Assembly (NCBI GenBank): GCA_028288595.1
Contig: JAQBNK010000027.1
Span: 1 to 64,000 of the forward strand
Reading direction: 5' to 3'
DNA length: 64,000 bases
Origin: Chitinophagaceae bacterium
Lineage (GTDB): Bacteria; Bacteroidota; Bacteroidia; Chitinophagales; Chitinophagaceae
Below, in pieces: positions 18,640-26,577 of this stretch; positions within the stretch are counted from its first letter, which is position 1; each line of letters begins with the position of its first letter. Below the pieces are notes generated by a model. That model searched no databases. It saw nothing but the letters and a program-made list of their open reading frames with translations, and was not told where the DNA came from. The position numbers and the translations under genes were made by a program.

Positions 18640-19380
18640 ATGACCAGTTTTGAACATGATACAGTGGTGCCTTACCAGGAAAGCAGCAGTAAGAAACAGC
18701 AGGTTCAAAAAATGTTTGACAGCATTGCTTTTCGCTATGATTTCCTGAACCGATTTCTAAGCGCCGGGATTGATACAGGATGGCGGAAAAAAGCAATCCG
18801 GGAACTGAAAATGACTGATCCTAAATTAATACTGGATGTTGCCACAGGAACCGCTGATGTGGCCATCATGTGCCATAGCCTGCTAAACCCGGAAAAAATT
18901 ACCGGTATCGACATTTCTGAAGGCATGCTAGCACTGGGCAGGCAAAAAATTTCGAAGCTGGGTTTGACTGGTAAAATCGAGCTTTTACCCGGCGACAGTG
19001 AAACAATAAATTTTCCTGATAATACGTTTGATGCATTAACAGTTGCTTTTGGCGTACGCAATTTTGAAAACCTGGAAAGAGGATTGATGGAAATGAAAAG
19101 AGTTTTAAAGCCGGGAGGTAAAATGGTGATCCTCGAATTTTCAAAACCTTCCCTGCCTGTTATCAGCCAGCTTTACCAGTTTTATATGAATGTGTTTTGC
19201 CCGCTTATCGGTAAGTTATTTGCAAAAGATAAAAAAGCCTACCAGTACCTGAACGAATCGGTTAAGGCTTTTCCTTCAACAAAAAAATTTACGGAACTGG
19301 TTATAGCAACCGGATTTAATAACGTTTATCATAAACCGCTCACATTGGGAGTATGCACCATTTACTGCGGAAGCAAATAA
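18640..19380 (+). CDS. ubiE: Demethylmenaquinone methyltransferase
   Basis: This SAM-dependent enzyme makes the last methylation in menaquinone biosynthesis (menG in quinone-naming terms). The ATG giving MTSFEHDTVV is chosen: the upstream reading frame runs through the intergenic repeat and is not real coding. The 246-aa protein shows MFDSIAFRYDFLNRFLS (about residue 25), motif I DVATGTADVA (about 70) and the late motif EFSKPSLPV. The start of porT overlaps its last 28 bases. Confidence 0.95.
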   Translation: MTSFEHDTVVPYQESSSKKQQVQKMFDSIAFRYDFLNRFLSAGIDTGWRKKAIRELKMTDPKLILDVATGTADVAIMCHSLLNPEKITGIDISEGMLALGRQKISKLGLTGKIELLPGDSETINFPDNTFDALTVAFGVRNFENLERGLMEMKRVLKPGGKMVILEFSKPSLPVISQLYQFYMNVFCPLIGKLFAKDKKAYQYLNESVKAFPSTKKFTELVIATGFNNVYHKPLTLGVCTIYCGSK

Positions 19381-20072
19381 TATTATTCATCATCCTGCTT
19401 GGAACAGGTTCGGTACTAAAGGCGCAAAAAGAAATTTACCGGGAGGACCACGATCAGTGGCCCTATTATTTTGGGCTAACACTGGCTTACAATAAAGCAT
19501 CTCTGCATACAACAAAACACGAAGCATTTTTACTGAACGATTCTATCCAGTCGGTTGAACCAGGGGCCAGCGGCGGTATCGCACTCGGACTTTTAGCCAC
19601 TTTAAGAATGAATCCATATATACAGTTGCGTGCTAATCCGCAGTTGATTCTTGGCGGCGCTAAATATTTTACTTACTATCTAAAATATCCCGACACGGGA
19701 GAACAGGACGTAGAGAAAAAAACACTTCCCTCATCGATTGTAAGTTTTCCTTTCCAGTTAAAATTTAATTCTGACCGCATTAATAATTTCAGGGTATATA
19801 TGATGGGTGGCGTTAAATATGATATTGATCTTGCCAGTAATTCGCAGGCCCGTAATGCACAGGACCTGGTGAAATTAAAAAAGTTTGATTTTGGCATAGA
19901 AGGAGGAATTGGTTTTAATTTTTATTTGCCCTTCGTAACCGTATCACCTGAAATAAAATTCTCTAACGGGCTCACCAATATTCATAGCCGCGATCCCTAT
20001 TTGAAATATTCCAGCATATTTGATAAGATACAATCCCGGATGATCGTTTTTTCTATTCACCTCGAAGATTAA
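19353..20072 (+). CDS. porT: PorT-family outer-membrane protein of type IX secretion
   Basis: This 239-aa protein has a signal peptide (about residues 1-24, ending VLKAQ). An 8-stranded outer-membrane barrel of the PorT/SprT type follows. It contains a WPYYFGLTLAYNKA strand (about 37-50), QLRANPQLILGG (about 90) and a terminal strand. PorT is needed for type IX secretion of gingipain-like cargo. The overlap with ubiE is an arrangement I recall as common in Bacteroidetes. It complements the gldKLMN cluster elsewhere in the window. Confidence 0.88.
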   Translation: MHHLLRKQIILFIILLGTGSVLKAQKEIYREDHDQWPYYFGLTLAYNKASLHTTKHEAFLLNDSIQSVEPGASGGIALGLLATLRMNPYIQLRANPQLILGGAKYFTYYLKYPDTGEQDVEKKTLPSSIVSFPFQLKFNSDRINNFRVYMMGGVKYDIDLASNSQARNAQDLVKLKKFDFGIEGGIGFNFYLPFVTVSPEIKFSNGLTNIHSRDPYLKYSSIFDKIQSRMIVFSIHLED

Positions 20073-20142
20073 AAAACAAATTCCCCCCGCCCCGAATTCA
20101 TTAACCATTTTGATTCATACCTTTCATTTCCAAAACAGGTCG

Positions 20143-21480
20143 ATGAATTACGTTATCAGGAACGCACACATCATTAATGAAAACAATATTTCTGTGGGGG
20201 ATGTGCTTATCAAAAACGGGCGAATTGAGAAAATCGGGCAAAACCTGCAAGCGTTATTCGACGTAAAAGAGATCAACGGAAACGGAAAATATTTAATGCC
20301 TGGTGTGATAGATGACCAGGTTCATTTTCGTGAACCCGGGCTAACGCATAAAGCTAACATCTATACAGAGTCAAAAGCTGCAGTAGCAGGTGGTGTTACC
20401 AGTTTTATGGAGATGCCTAATACGGTACCTCCCGCATTAACTGCAGATCTTTTGGAAGATAAATATGCAACAGCAGCCAGAACTTCACTTGGTAATTATT
20501 CATTCTTCATGGGCACGTCGAACGACAACGCTGAAGAGGTGTTAAAAATAAACAAGATAAAAAATGATGTGTGCGGGGTAAAAATATTCATGGGTTCATC
20601 AACCGGAAATTTATTAGTCAATAGCCCGTTAGCATTAGATAAAATTTTCGCTGAGACAGAATTGCTCATCGCTACGCATTGCGAAGATGAAGCCATCATT
20701 AATGCAAACAGGGAAAAGTTAAAAAAAGAAAAGGCGGAATTAACCCCTTCAGATCACCCGGTAATACGAAACGAGGAAGCCTGCTTCGAATCTTCTTTCA
20801 GAGCCATCCAGTTTGCCAAAAAATATAACAGCCGGTTACACATCCTGCACATTTCAACTGAAAAAGAATTACAGTTATTTACTAATCTCATTCCTTTAAA
20901 AGATAAAAGGATCACTGCCGAAGTATGTGTTCATCATTTACATTTTACAAGCGATGATTATAACAGGCTGGGTAATTTGATAAAATGCAACCCCGCTATT
21001 AAGGCACCCCACAATAAAGAAGCTTTGTGGAAAGGGTTGAACGATGACAGGCTGGATGTGATTGCTACCGATCACGCGCCTCATACATGGGAGGAAAAAA
21101 ATGAACCCTATGAAAAAGCACATGCGGGTTTGCCCCTTGTTCAGCATTCATTGCAACTGATGCTTCATTATGTGAAAGAAGGAAGATTAACATTGGAGAA
21201 AATGGTTGAAAAAATGTGCCATGCAGTTGCTGATTGTTTTTCTATAGCGGACCGCGGATACATTCGTGAAGGATACTATGCCGATCTCGTTTTGTTTGAC
21301 CTGAATAAATCTTATACTGTTACAAAAGATAATATCCTGTATAAATGTGCCTGGAGCCCGCTTGATGGCCTTAGTTTCCCTGCCACCATCACGCACACTT
21401 TCGTAAATGGTCACCTGGTTTATGGAAATAACCAATTTGATGAATCTAAGAAAGGAATGCGCCTGAAATTTAACCGGTGA
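20143..21480 (+). CDS. Dihydroorotase-type amidohydrolase
   Basis: This 445-aa amidohydrolase is annotated as dihydroorotase in Bacteroidetes; the ATG at 20143 is preferred over an upstream TTG (20110). It shows GVIDDQVHFREPG (about residue 58), GVKIFMGSSTG (about 150), ATHCEDE (about 180), LHILHIST (about 235) and ATDHAPH (about 310). The usual first metal-binding His of the HxH pair is Gln (DQVHF). That is common in this lineage but may alter the metal site, so the specific reaction is a family-level inference. It is followed at 62 bases by the MutS-type gene. Confidence 0.85.
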   Translation: MNYVIRNAHIINENNISVGDVLIKNGRIEKIGQNLQALFDVKEINGNGKYLMPGVIDDQVHFREPGLTHKANIYTESKAAVAGGVTSFMEMPNTVPPALTADLLEDKYATAARTSLGNYSFFMGTSNDNAEEVLKINKIKNDVCGVKIFMGSSTGNLLVNSPLALDKIFAETELLIATHCEDEAIINANREKLKKEKAELTPSDHPVIRNEEACFESSFRAIQFAKKYNSRLHILHISTEKELQLFTNLIPLKDKRITAEVCVHHLHFTSDDYNRLGNLIKCNPAIKAPHNKEALWKGLNDDRLDVIATDHAPHTWEEKNEPYEKAHAGLPLVQHSLQLMLHYVKEGRLTLEKMVEKMCHAVADCFSIADRGYIREGYYADLVLFDLNKSYTVTKDNILYKCAWSPLDGLSFPATITHTFVNGHLVYGNNQFDESKKGMRLKFNR

Positions 21481-21542
21481 ATGTTTCTCCTGGGAAAGCG
21501 CTGCGTAATCGCCATTTCCGCGAGAATATATAAATTCATACA

Positions 21543-22859
21543 ATGCAAGTTGATAAAACCACGCTGGAGGATATTTCTATTTTTCATAAGGAAGAAGAAC
21601 TATCTGTTTTGCATCATTTAAATTTTACAAGAACCGCCGGCGGAAAAGAATGGTTAAGGTTATTACTGGGAAGACCACTGAATGATTTTCAACAGGTATT
21701 ACAAACGCAGCAGCTTATCCAAAATATTATTTCCATTCATGACCAATGGCCGGAGACAATCTCCAACGGAACCATCATGGTAATGGAAAGGTTTTATGAA
21801 ACCCAGCTTGAACCTATTCCTGCTCATCCCAATCCATTCAACAGCATTAGCTATAAAATTATTAACGGACCCGATTTTTCTTTACTTAAATATTCTGTTG
21901 AACACTTCATTAGTTTTTTAAAAGGTATTCATGAAATAAGCCATCTTCTATCATCACCGGATCAGCCGCTTTTTATGCAAACAATTATGGAGCGGATGAA
22001 GCACATACTGAATAAAGAATGGATGAATGAGGCCCTGTCTGTCCGGGATCCAAAATCTTTAAATACAAGACAGATCTTACAAATTGGTAACTGGTTCAGG
22101 CGGCATTTTAAAAATGATACTTTCGAACTGATAGACCTTTATACCAGGCTCGATGCTTATTACAGCCTTGCAACTGCATGCAAAAAATATAATTTGCAAT
22201 TTCCAAAGTTTATTGACTGCGATGTTCCGCATTTTGATGCAAAACAGTTATATCACTTACTACTGCCTTCTCCTGTTGCCTACGATGTAACCTTAAATAA
22301 AGAAAAAAACTTTCTTTTCTTAACCGGTGCAAATATGGCCGGCAAAAGCACTTTCATAAAAGCGGTTGGTGTTGCTGCATATATGGCGCATATAGGAATG
22401 GGCGTGCCAGCGGCATCGTTAGAACTAACGCTTTATGATGGGTTGCTTAGTAATATTCATGTTGAGGATAATCTCATGAAAGGAGAAAGTTATTTTTTTA
22501 ACGAGGTGCAGCGCATCCGTAAAACAGTGGAAAAGATAAGTGACGGAAGAAAATGGATGATCCTTATTGATGAATTATTCAAAGGCACCAATGTTGAAGA
22601 TGCAATGAAATGCAGCACGGTAGTGATCGAAGGTTTGAGAAAAATAAAACACACTTCATTTATTTTATCCACCCATTTATACGAGATCGGGCAGGTGCTC
22701 CGGCAATACCCCAATATCCAGTTCAGGTATTTTCAAACTGATATAGAAGATGAGCAGCTTATTTTTAATTACCAGCTCCATGAAGGAATAAGCAAAGACC
22801 GCATTGGTTATCTTATATTAAAGAGAGAAGGGGTGGTGAAAATGCTGAACGAATTATAG
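21543..22859 (+). CDS. MutS-type ATPase, short form
   Basis: This 438-aa protein has the MutS core and ATPase domains only. Walker A is TGANMAGKST (about residue 260) and Walker B is MILIDELFKGTN (about 340). A signature ENLMKGESYFFNEVQRI-like segment (about 308) is followed by a STHLYEIG motif. The mismatch-recognition N-terminal domain of real MutS is absent, so it is a MutS-related (MutS-III core) protein, common in Bacteroidetes. A role in recombination or repair is inferred. Confidence 0.88.
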   Translation: MQVDKTTLEDISIFHKEEELSVLHHLNFTRTAGGKEWLRLLLGRPLNDFQQVLQTQQLIQNIISIHDQWPETISNGTIMVMERFYETQLEPIPAHPNPFNSISYKIINGPDFSLLKYSVEHFISFLKGIHEISHLLSSPDQPLFMQTIMERMKHILNKEWMNEALSVRDPKSLNTRQILQIGNWFRRHFKNDTFELIDLYTRLDAYYSLATACKKYNLQFPKFIDCDVPHFDAKQLYHLLLPSPVAYDVTLNKEKNFLFLTGANMAGKSTFIKAVGVAAYMAHIGMGVPAASLELTLYDGLLSNIHVEDNLMKGESYFFNEVQRIRKTVEKISDGRKWMILIDELFKGTNVEDAMKCSTVVIEGLRKIKHTSFILSTHLYEIGQVLRQYPNIQFRYFQTDIEDEQLIFNYQLHEGISKDRIGYLILKREGVVKMLNEL

Positions 22860-22970
22860 CTTATGATGAATGTTGAAGTTTAAAAGTTTCAAACTTGTAT
22901 TCGCCTACGAACATTAGCAATGTAGGCTTTTCCTCGCCTTTTATATGCCAGGTGTGAGTCGGGTAAAGTT

Positions 22971-23591
22971 CTACAAAGTGGGTGACTGGGTTTTTTGAAA
23001 TATAACCGGGTACAATTTGTAAACCCCCGGGGCATACTCATACAAGATAACGCAATGGGGAGCTCGTTCAATACGTTTTCGCATTACTGAATAGTCTTTA
23101 TCAGTATGAATTTCATCCCAGACAAAGATCTCATAGTGGTTATAACTTCTGGAGAAAGGCGGAGGTGCCGGTGAATACTGTTCGGTTAGTTGCTCTAATC
23201 TTTTTTGTTTCTCTTTGCTCAAATTATCTGCTTCTCTTTTTGTAATCACCAATCGGATAGAGTCGTTATTATACGCCTTCATTACAGCATCCTTGCGAAC
23301 CAAATCTTCAAATTGCAATTGGCTCATCGAGGAATGATAAAACACAAGCGAATTTTGTGGTTCGACTTTACCTGACAGTTTACCTTCCTGCTGTAAGCTG
23401 ATACTTTTTTCGGATCGGTAGAATAAACTTATTATAACCGGTTTTCTTATACCCGTATGAATATTGACAGTACTCCCGCTATCCAACGTTTTGTTTGGTG
23501 AACTAAATCTTACAAGGATCATCGCGTCATGTGACTGTGAGAAGCAATTACACCAGGAAAATAATAAAATTAGAATGTTTAACCCTTTCAT
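22971..23591 (-). CDS. Secreted hypothetical protein
   Basis: This 206-aa protein has a clear signal peptide (MKGLNILILLFSWCNCFSQ). The mature part is mixed alpha/beta, with a charged helix near residues 120-145 (KEKQKRLEQLTEQ) and no known motif. The start is taken at the ATG (23591-23589) that overlaps, as ATGA, the stop of a broken upstream reading frame. This suggests it was the second gene of a coupled pair. No family was recognised. It marks the left edge of the accessory island. Confidence 0.7.
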   Translation of the reverse strand: MKGLNILILLFSWCNCFSQSHDAMILVRFSSPNKTLDSGSTVNIHTGIRKPVIISLFYRSEKSISLQQEGKLSGKVEPQNSLVFYHSSMSQLQFEDLVRKDAVMKAYNNDSIRLVITKREADNLSKEKQKRLEQLTEQYSPAPPPFSRSYNHYEIFVWDEIHTDKDYSVMRKRIERAPHCVILYEYAPGVYKLYPVIFQKTQSPTL

Positions 23592-24052
23592 GGGCAAGAT
23601 TTGGATGCAAGAAATAAAAGACCTTTTACTACAGAAAGCTTATAACTATCCATTCCCGTATAGGAAAATGCTAAAGTTCTATCAAGTCCTATCCACGAAA
23701 TATACTGCAAAGCTAAATTTTGCCAATTGGAGCCTAATAAAGTAGATAGCTGCCCGGTAAGAATCTGATTTTGCTGAGAAAGATCAAAATGTAATTTTAA
23801 TGCATTTTGAATTTCTAACACATAAGGTGATAAATTTAAATCATTAGTCTGAAATAATTCATGCGTCTATTCTCCAGGTTGAAGATTTGGATCAGTTGCG
23901 CAAGCAGTATTGTAAGCAAGAATAAGCTTAGCGAGACAATCTGCTTCGCTTAATCCGTCAAGATTCGTTTTTAAAGCGTTAATTGAAACTTCAGGACTTC
24001 CATCTAAGCGTAAAGAAAAGGCAAAAAAAAATAGTGGTCAAGCGTAGTTTTA
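23588..24052 (-). pseudogene. Broken ORF upstream of the secreted protein
   Basis: A single minus-strand frame of about 150 codons reads through from a 9-T run (24023-24031) to the ATGA overlap with the next gene. It is interrupted by one in-frame TAG at 23867-23869. The part before the TAG reads FSLRLDGSPEVSINAL and on through LILAYNTACATDPNLQPGE. The part after continues LNLSPYVLEIQNALKLHFDLS. Both halves look like real coding sequence. No known domain was seen. A sequencing error or a recoded stop are alternatives. Confidence 0.5.
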
Positions 24053-24214
24053 CGCAATTATTAGTCTTTCCTGGAAGCCTGTTTGGTCTCCACCTACCCG
24101 ATCTCTATCCATTATATCTATTAATGAGACCGCAACTATGCTTTGGTATCCTCACTCAATCAGGACTTGTGTATGATGTAAAGCAGACATTTAATCATTA
24201 GAACATGTTTCATG

Positions 24215-24378
24215 TTGTAATAATATTTAATTAGTAATCGACTAGTTGACCATTTTGTTCCACTTCCTTAACAAGGATAGTTATGCAATTTTATTAGCAT
24301 AAAATATGTAACCTATTGGGCTTTTTTGCTATTAAAAAAGAATGGATCAACTTTTCTTCTCCAAGATTCTGATTGAAG
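24215..24378 (-). pseudogene. Degenerate duplicate of the 25.2-25.7 kb lipoprotein gene
   Basis: The minus-strand sequence is recognisably homologous to the middle of the lipoprotein gene (about 25300-25480). Shared words include KLIHSFLIAKKP versus GLVNSFLVAKKP, and NCITILVKEVEQNGQLVDY versus KCITILIKEAEENGQIVDY. The copy has several stop codons and at least two small indels, so it is a pseudogene. It is joined directly to the resolvase fragment at about 24375. Confidence 0.75.
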
Positions 24379-24671
24379 TCCCTACTGTATTGATTGGCCG
24401 ATCCGAATTCTACCGCCATCAATACAGCGTTTTCATGTGGATAGTAAATTTTAGTCGGCGTAATGATCGCTCGAATAATTCCTTGCTGCAAAAGATCAAT
24501 GACTTCCCCTCCATCTACCATGTTTCGCGCAAGGCGATCCAGCTTCCAACATATGAGTGAATTGACTTTACCACGTTTTATGTCTTTAAGCATGCGGTCA
24601 AATACAGGGCGGCACCTTGATGCTTTAGCAGACTTAGCTTCTTCATAAAATTCTAGTGGGATTACAACGAT
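24294..24671 (-). pseudogene. Serine recombinase (resolvase) fragment
   Basis: The frame encodes FYEEAKSAKASRCRPVFDRM, then KDIKRGKVNSLICWKLDRLARN and EVIDLLQQGIIRAIITPTK. This matches the central part of the resolvase catalytic domain of large serine recombinases. The N-terminal beta strand with the catalytic serine and the whole DNA-binding half are missing. The last 26 codons run into the broken lipoprotein duplicate. It is the remains of a mobile element and cannot be active. Confidence 0.8.
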
Positions 24672-24846
24672 TTATAATCAAATAAATGCTCTCATTAAAG
24701 CAGAAGAAAATTCTATTTATAAATTAGAAAGAATGATTGACATTGTAAAAGTATTCGCAAGACGCTATGGGGGGTATTTAGCAGTCGCCTATTCGGTATA
24801 CGAAACAAGCGTATGCATGGGGTGCTGGGGTTCCATTTTTGATTAA
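24649..24846 (+). pseudogene. C-terminal remnant of an unknown small protein
   Basis: An open plus-strand frame with no start codon near its beginning encodes about 65 residues. It includes YNQINALIKAEENSIYKLER and ends YETSVCMGCWGSIFD. It begins where the resolvase fragment ends, so its 5' part was probably lost when that element inserted. The pair of cysteines near the C-terminus (CMGC) is notable. No family was recognised, and the coding status is uncertain. Confidence 0.4.
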
Positions 24847-24868
24847 ATTTATTTAATTAAACCTTTTT

Positions 24869-25087
24869 ATGAAATACATAACTGTCGCCATAGTTGGGTA
24901 TTGTTTAATAATTCAAATCCTGAGAATCATTAAACTTTTTTTAAACCCCAAATTTTTGCAGCGTAAAATATTTTCTGCCCCCGGGAAAATAGAAATGTTG
25001 TTTTATTATTTAGCCATGATTTGCGTATTGGCTTTAACCATTTTATTCAGACTTAACATTATGCATCTTACTGACAAACCGGAATAA
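24869..25087 (+). CDS. Small two-helix membrane protein
   Basis: This 72-aa protein has two predicted transmembrane segments (about residues 4-26 and 43-62) joined by a basic loop (PKFLQRKIFSAPGK). It starts 22 bases after the CMGC remnant and is followed by a good terminator at 25115. No family was recognised. It may be an immunity- or transport-type companion of the neighbouring small ORFs, but that is a guess from context. Confidence 0.55.
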   Translation: MKYITVAIVGYCLIIQILRIIKLFLNPKFLQRKIFSAPGKIEMLFYYLAMICVLALTILFRLNIMHLTDKPE

Positions 25088-25114
25088 CTTGAGGTTAATC
25101 TATAGAAGCATTAA

Positions 25115-25140
25115 GGCTGCGAAATTAGCAGCCGTTTTTA
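25115..25140 (+). terminator. Intrinsic terminator
   Basis: GGCTGC (25115-25120) pairs with GCAGCC (25128-25133) around a 7-base loop and is followed by GTTTTTATTT. It lies 28 bases after the 72-aa membrane protein gene. Confidence 0.8.
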
Positions 25141-25157
25141 TTTGATCAATAGATAAG

Positions 25158-25730
25158 TTATAATCCTGTATCCTTTGCATGTGTCACTTTAATCAAAGTA
25201 TAACTGGCATCGATATTTTCCACTTCAATTTTCAACTTTGTGATATTTTCATTTTGATTTACATTATATAATTGATTTACTCCGCAAAGCATATCATTCA
25301 GGTTGTAATAGAATGTGATTAAATAATCCACTATTTGACCATTCTCCTCCGCCTCCTTAATCAGTATAGTTATGCACTTTTTATTCGATAAAAATATATG
25401 ACCTATTGGTTTTTTGGCTACTAAAAAGGAATTGACTAATCCTTCCTGTTTTAAGATTTTGATTGATTGCGTCAAGTTTTTACAAAAGCCATTAGAATAA
25501 CAGGAGACTGAATCTATTTCCATAAAAGCATTGTCTCTGATGCCTTTTGTACTATTTGCTAATGTCTCAAGCACGCAAAAATATTCACTCCGATGCTTTT
25601 TTGCTGAGCTCAGAATTGGATCTTCAAAAAACATACATGAACAACAAAGAAGAATCACAAAAAACAGCAATAATATTTTCAATGTGCTAAAGGTTATGAT
25701 GTGATGAATATGGAGCTTTTTGGTGGGCAT
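25158..25730 (-). CDS. Hypothetical lipoprotein
   Basis: This 190-aa protein has a long signal (about residues 15-32) ending in the lipobox LLCCSC. A soluble domain with scattered cysteines (YFC, SCYSNGFCKN, KKCIT) follows. It has no recognised family. A broken partial copy lies 1 kb to the left, joined to a resolvase fragment. That indicates past local duplication. The 5' end overlaps on the opposite strand a small plus-strand ORF. Confidence 0.65.
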   Translation of the reverse strand: MPTKKLHIHHIITFSTLKILLLFFVILLCCSCMFFEDPILSSAKKHRSEYFCVLETLANSTKGIRDNAFMEIDSVSCYSNGFCKNLTQSIKILKQEGLVNSFLVAKKPIGHIFLSNKKCITILIKEAEENGQIVDYLITFYYNLNDMLCGVNQLYNVNQNENITKLKIEVENIDASYTLIKVTHAKDTGL

Positions 25731-25934
25731 TTTTTATTTTTCCTTTTGTGGTTGCACTTTTTTGGCAATTTTGCAAGTTTGTTTTTTATCAGATTAAATA
25801 CTAATATTATTCTTTTAGAGTCATTTTCACCTGGTGGATTTACGGTTGGAAAAGTTAACGATTACCATATAAACTATACTGTAAATCCTACTACCTGTAT
25901 GGCAACTGTTGCACATTCGTATGGACCTTGTTAA
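25701..25934 (+). CDS. Small ORF with hydrophobic N-terminus and cysteine-containing tail
   Basis: The frame can start at GTG 25701 or ATG 25704 or 25710. It encodes up to 77 residues: a hydrophobic stretch (FLFFLLWLHFFGNFASLFF), then a polar tail ending NPTTCMATVAHSYGPC. The start overlaps the divergent lipoprotein gene by up to 30 bases. No family was recognised. The hydrophobic N-terminus and two-Cys tail would fit a small secreted peptide, but it may also be non-coding. Confidence 0.35.
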   Translation: MMNMELFGGHFLFFLLWLHFFGNFASLFFIRLNTNIILLESFSPGGFTVGKVNDYHINYTVNPTTCMATVAHSYGPC

Positions 25935-25949
25935 TTTAAAAGAAACCAT

Positions 25950-26090
25950 ATGTCAAGAAAAAAGAAAGTTATTGTAGGTATTGTAAGTATACTGACTATT
26001 GTCATTGTTTTAATGATCATTGAGGCAATCAGCATGAGTTCTCATCAAGGGAAAAGCGAGACCGTACAGTTGCAAGATGTAAAGAAATAA
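25950..26090 (+). CDS. Small single-pass membrane peptide (46 aa)
   Basis: ATG at 25950, preceded by AAAAGAAACC, opens a 46-codon frame. It has a basic start (MSRKKK), one transmembrane segment (VIVGIVSILTIVIVLMIIEA) and a polar tail ending QLQDVKK. It starts 15 bases after the previous small ORF. No family was recognised. Confidence 0.45.
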   Translation: MSRKKKVIVGIVSILTIVIVLMIIEAISMSSHQGKSETVQLQDVKK

Positions 26091-26115
26091 ACGGTAAAAA
26101 TTCCGTGATGGGTAT

Positions 26116-26351
26116 TGATTGGAAATTCAGAAAGTTTACAAAATAGTTTCTAAACTAAAAGACTTCCTATCAGCGTAATATCGGTGGCACTAAATCCCCA
26201 TTCTGAAGTTTTGGAAGAGTTTGAAGAAAAGAGACCAGTGAAACAGCTTGCGGATTTCTTTATACAATCTCAGTCGATCTTATAATTGCTGATAAACCAA
26301 GAAAAAATCTAAATCTTAAAATGGAATTTGCTTGGGTACTGCGTTTTTGAT
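26116..26351 (+). pseudogene. Frameshifted remnant of an unknown protein
   Basis: Three consecutive plus-strand frames join into coding-like sequence: LEIQKVYKIVSKLKDFLSA, then PISVISVALNPHSEVLEEFE and KRPVKQLADFFIQSQS, then LIIADKPRKNLNLKMEFAWV. Two one-base frameshifts separate them (near 26179 and 26280). No start codon or family could be recognised. The rest of 26352-26577 shows nothing coding. Confidence 0.5.
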
Positions 26352-26577
26352 CTCTGCTTTGTCATTACAGTAAAGCCTTTACCCAGGAGCGGTTTTGTCA
26401 TTTTATTAATTTTGATCGGTAAGTATTTTAAAATTCTTTTTCTCTATATTTTCCCTTGCAAGTAATGCAAATGTTAAGGCCATTGGGAGCAACATACTGA
26501 AGATTGAAACCTTGCCGAATTTTATGTTATAGAGAGGGTGTAGGAGAATATCCTAAGTTTGCACCAGATTTCCTTCC

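Noticed and set aside
24649-26090. A modified-peptide (RiPP) cluster
   Set aside because: I saw no maturase, leader-peptide motif or radical SAM gene nearby. The cysteines alone are too little.
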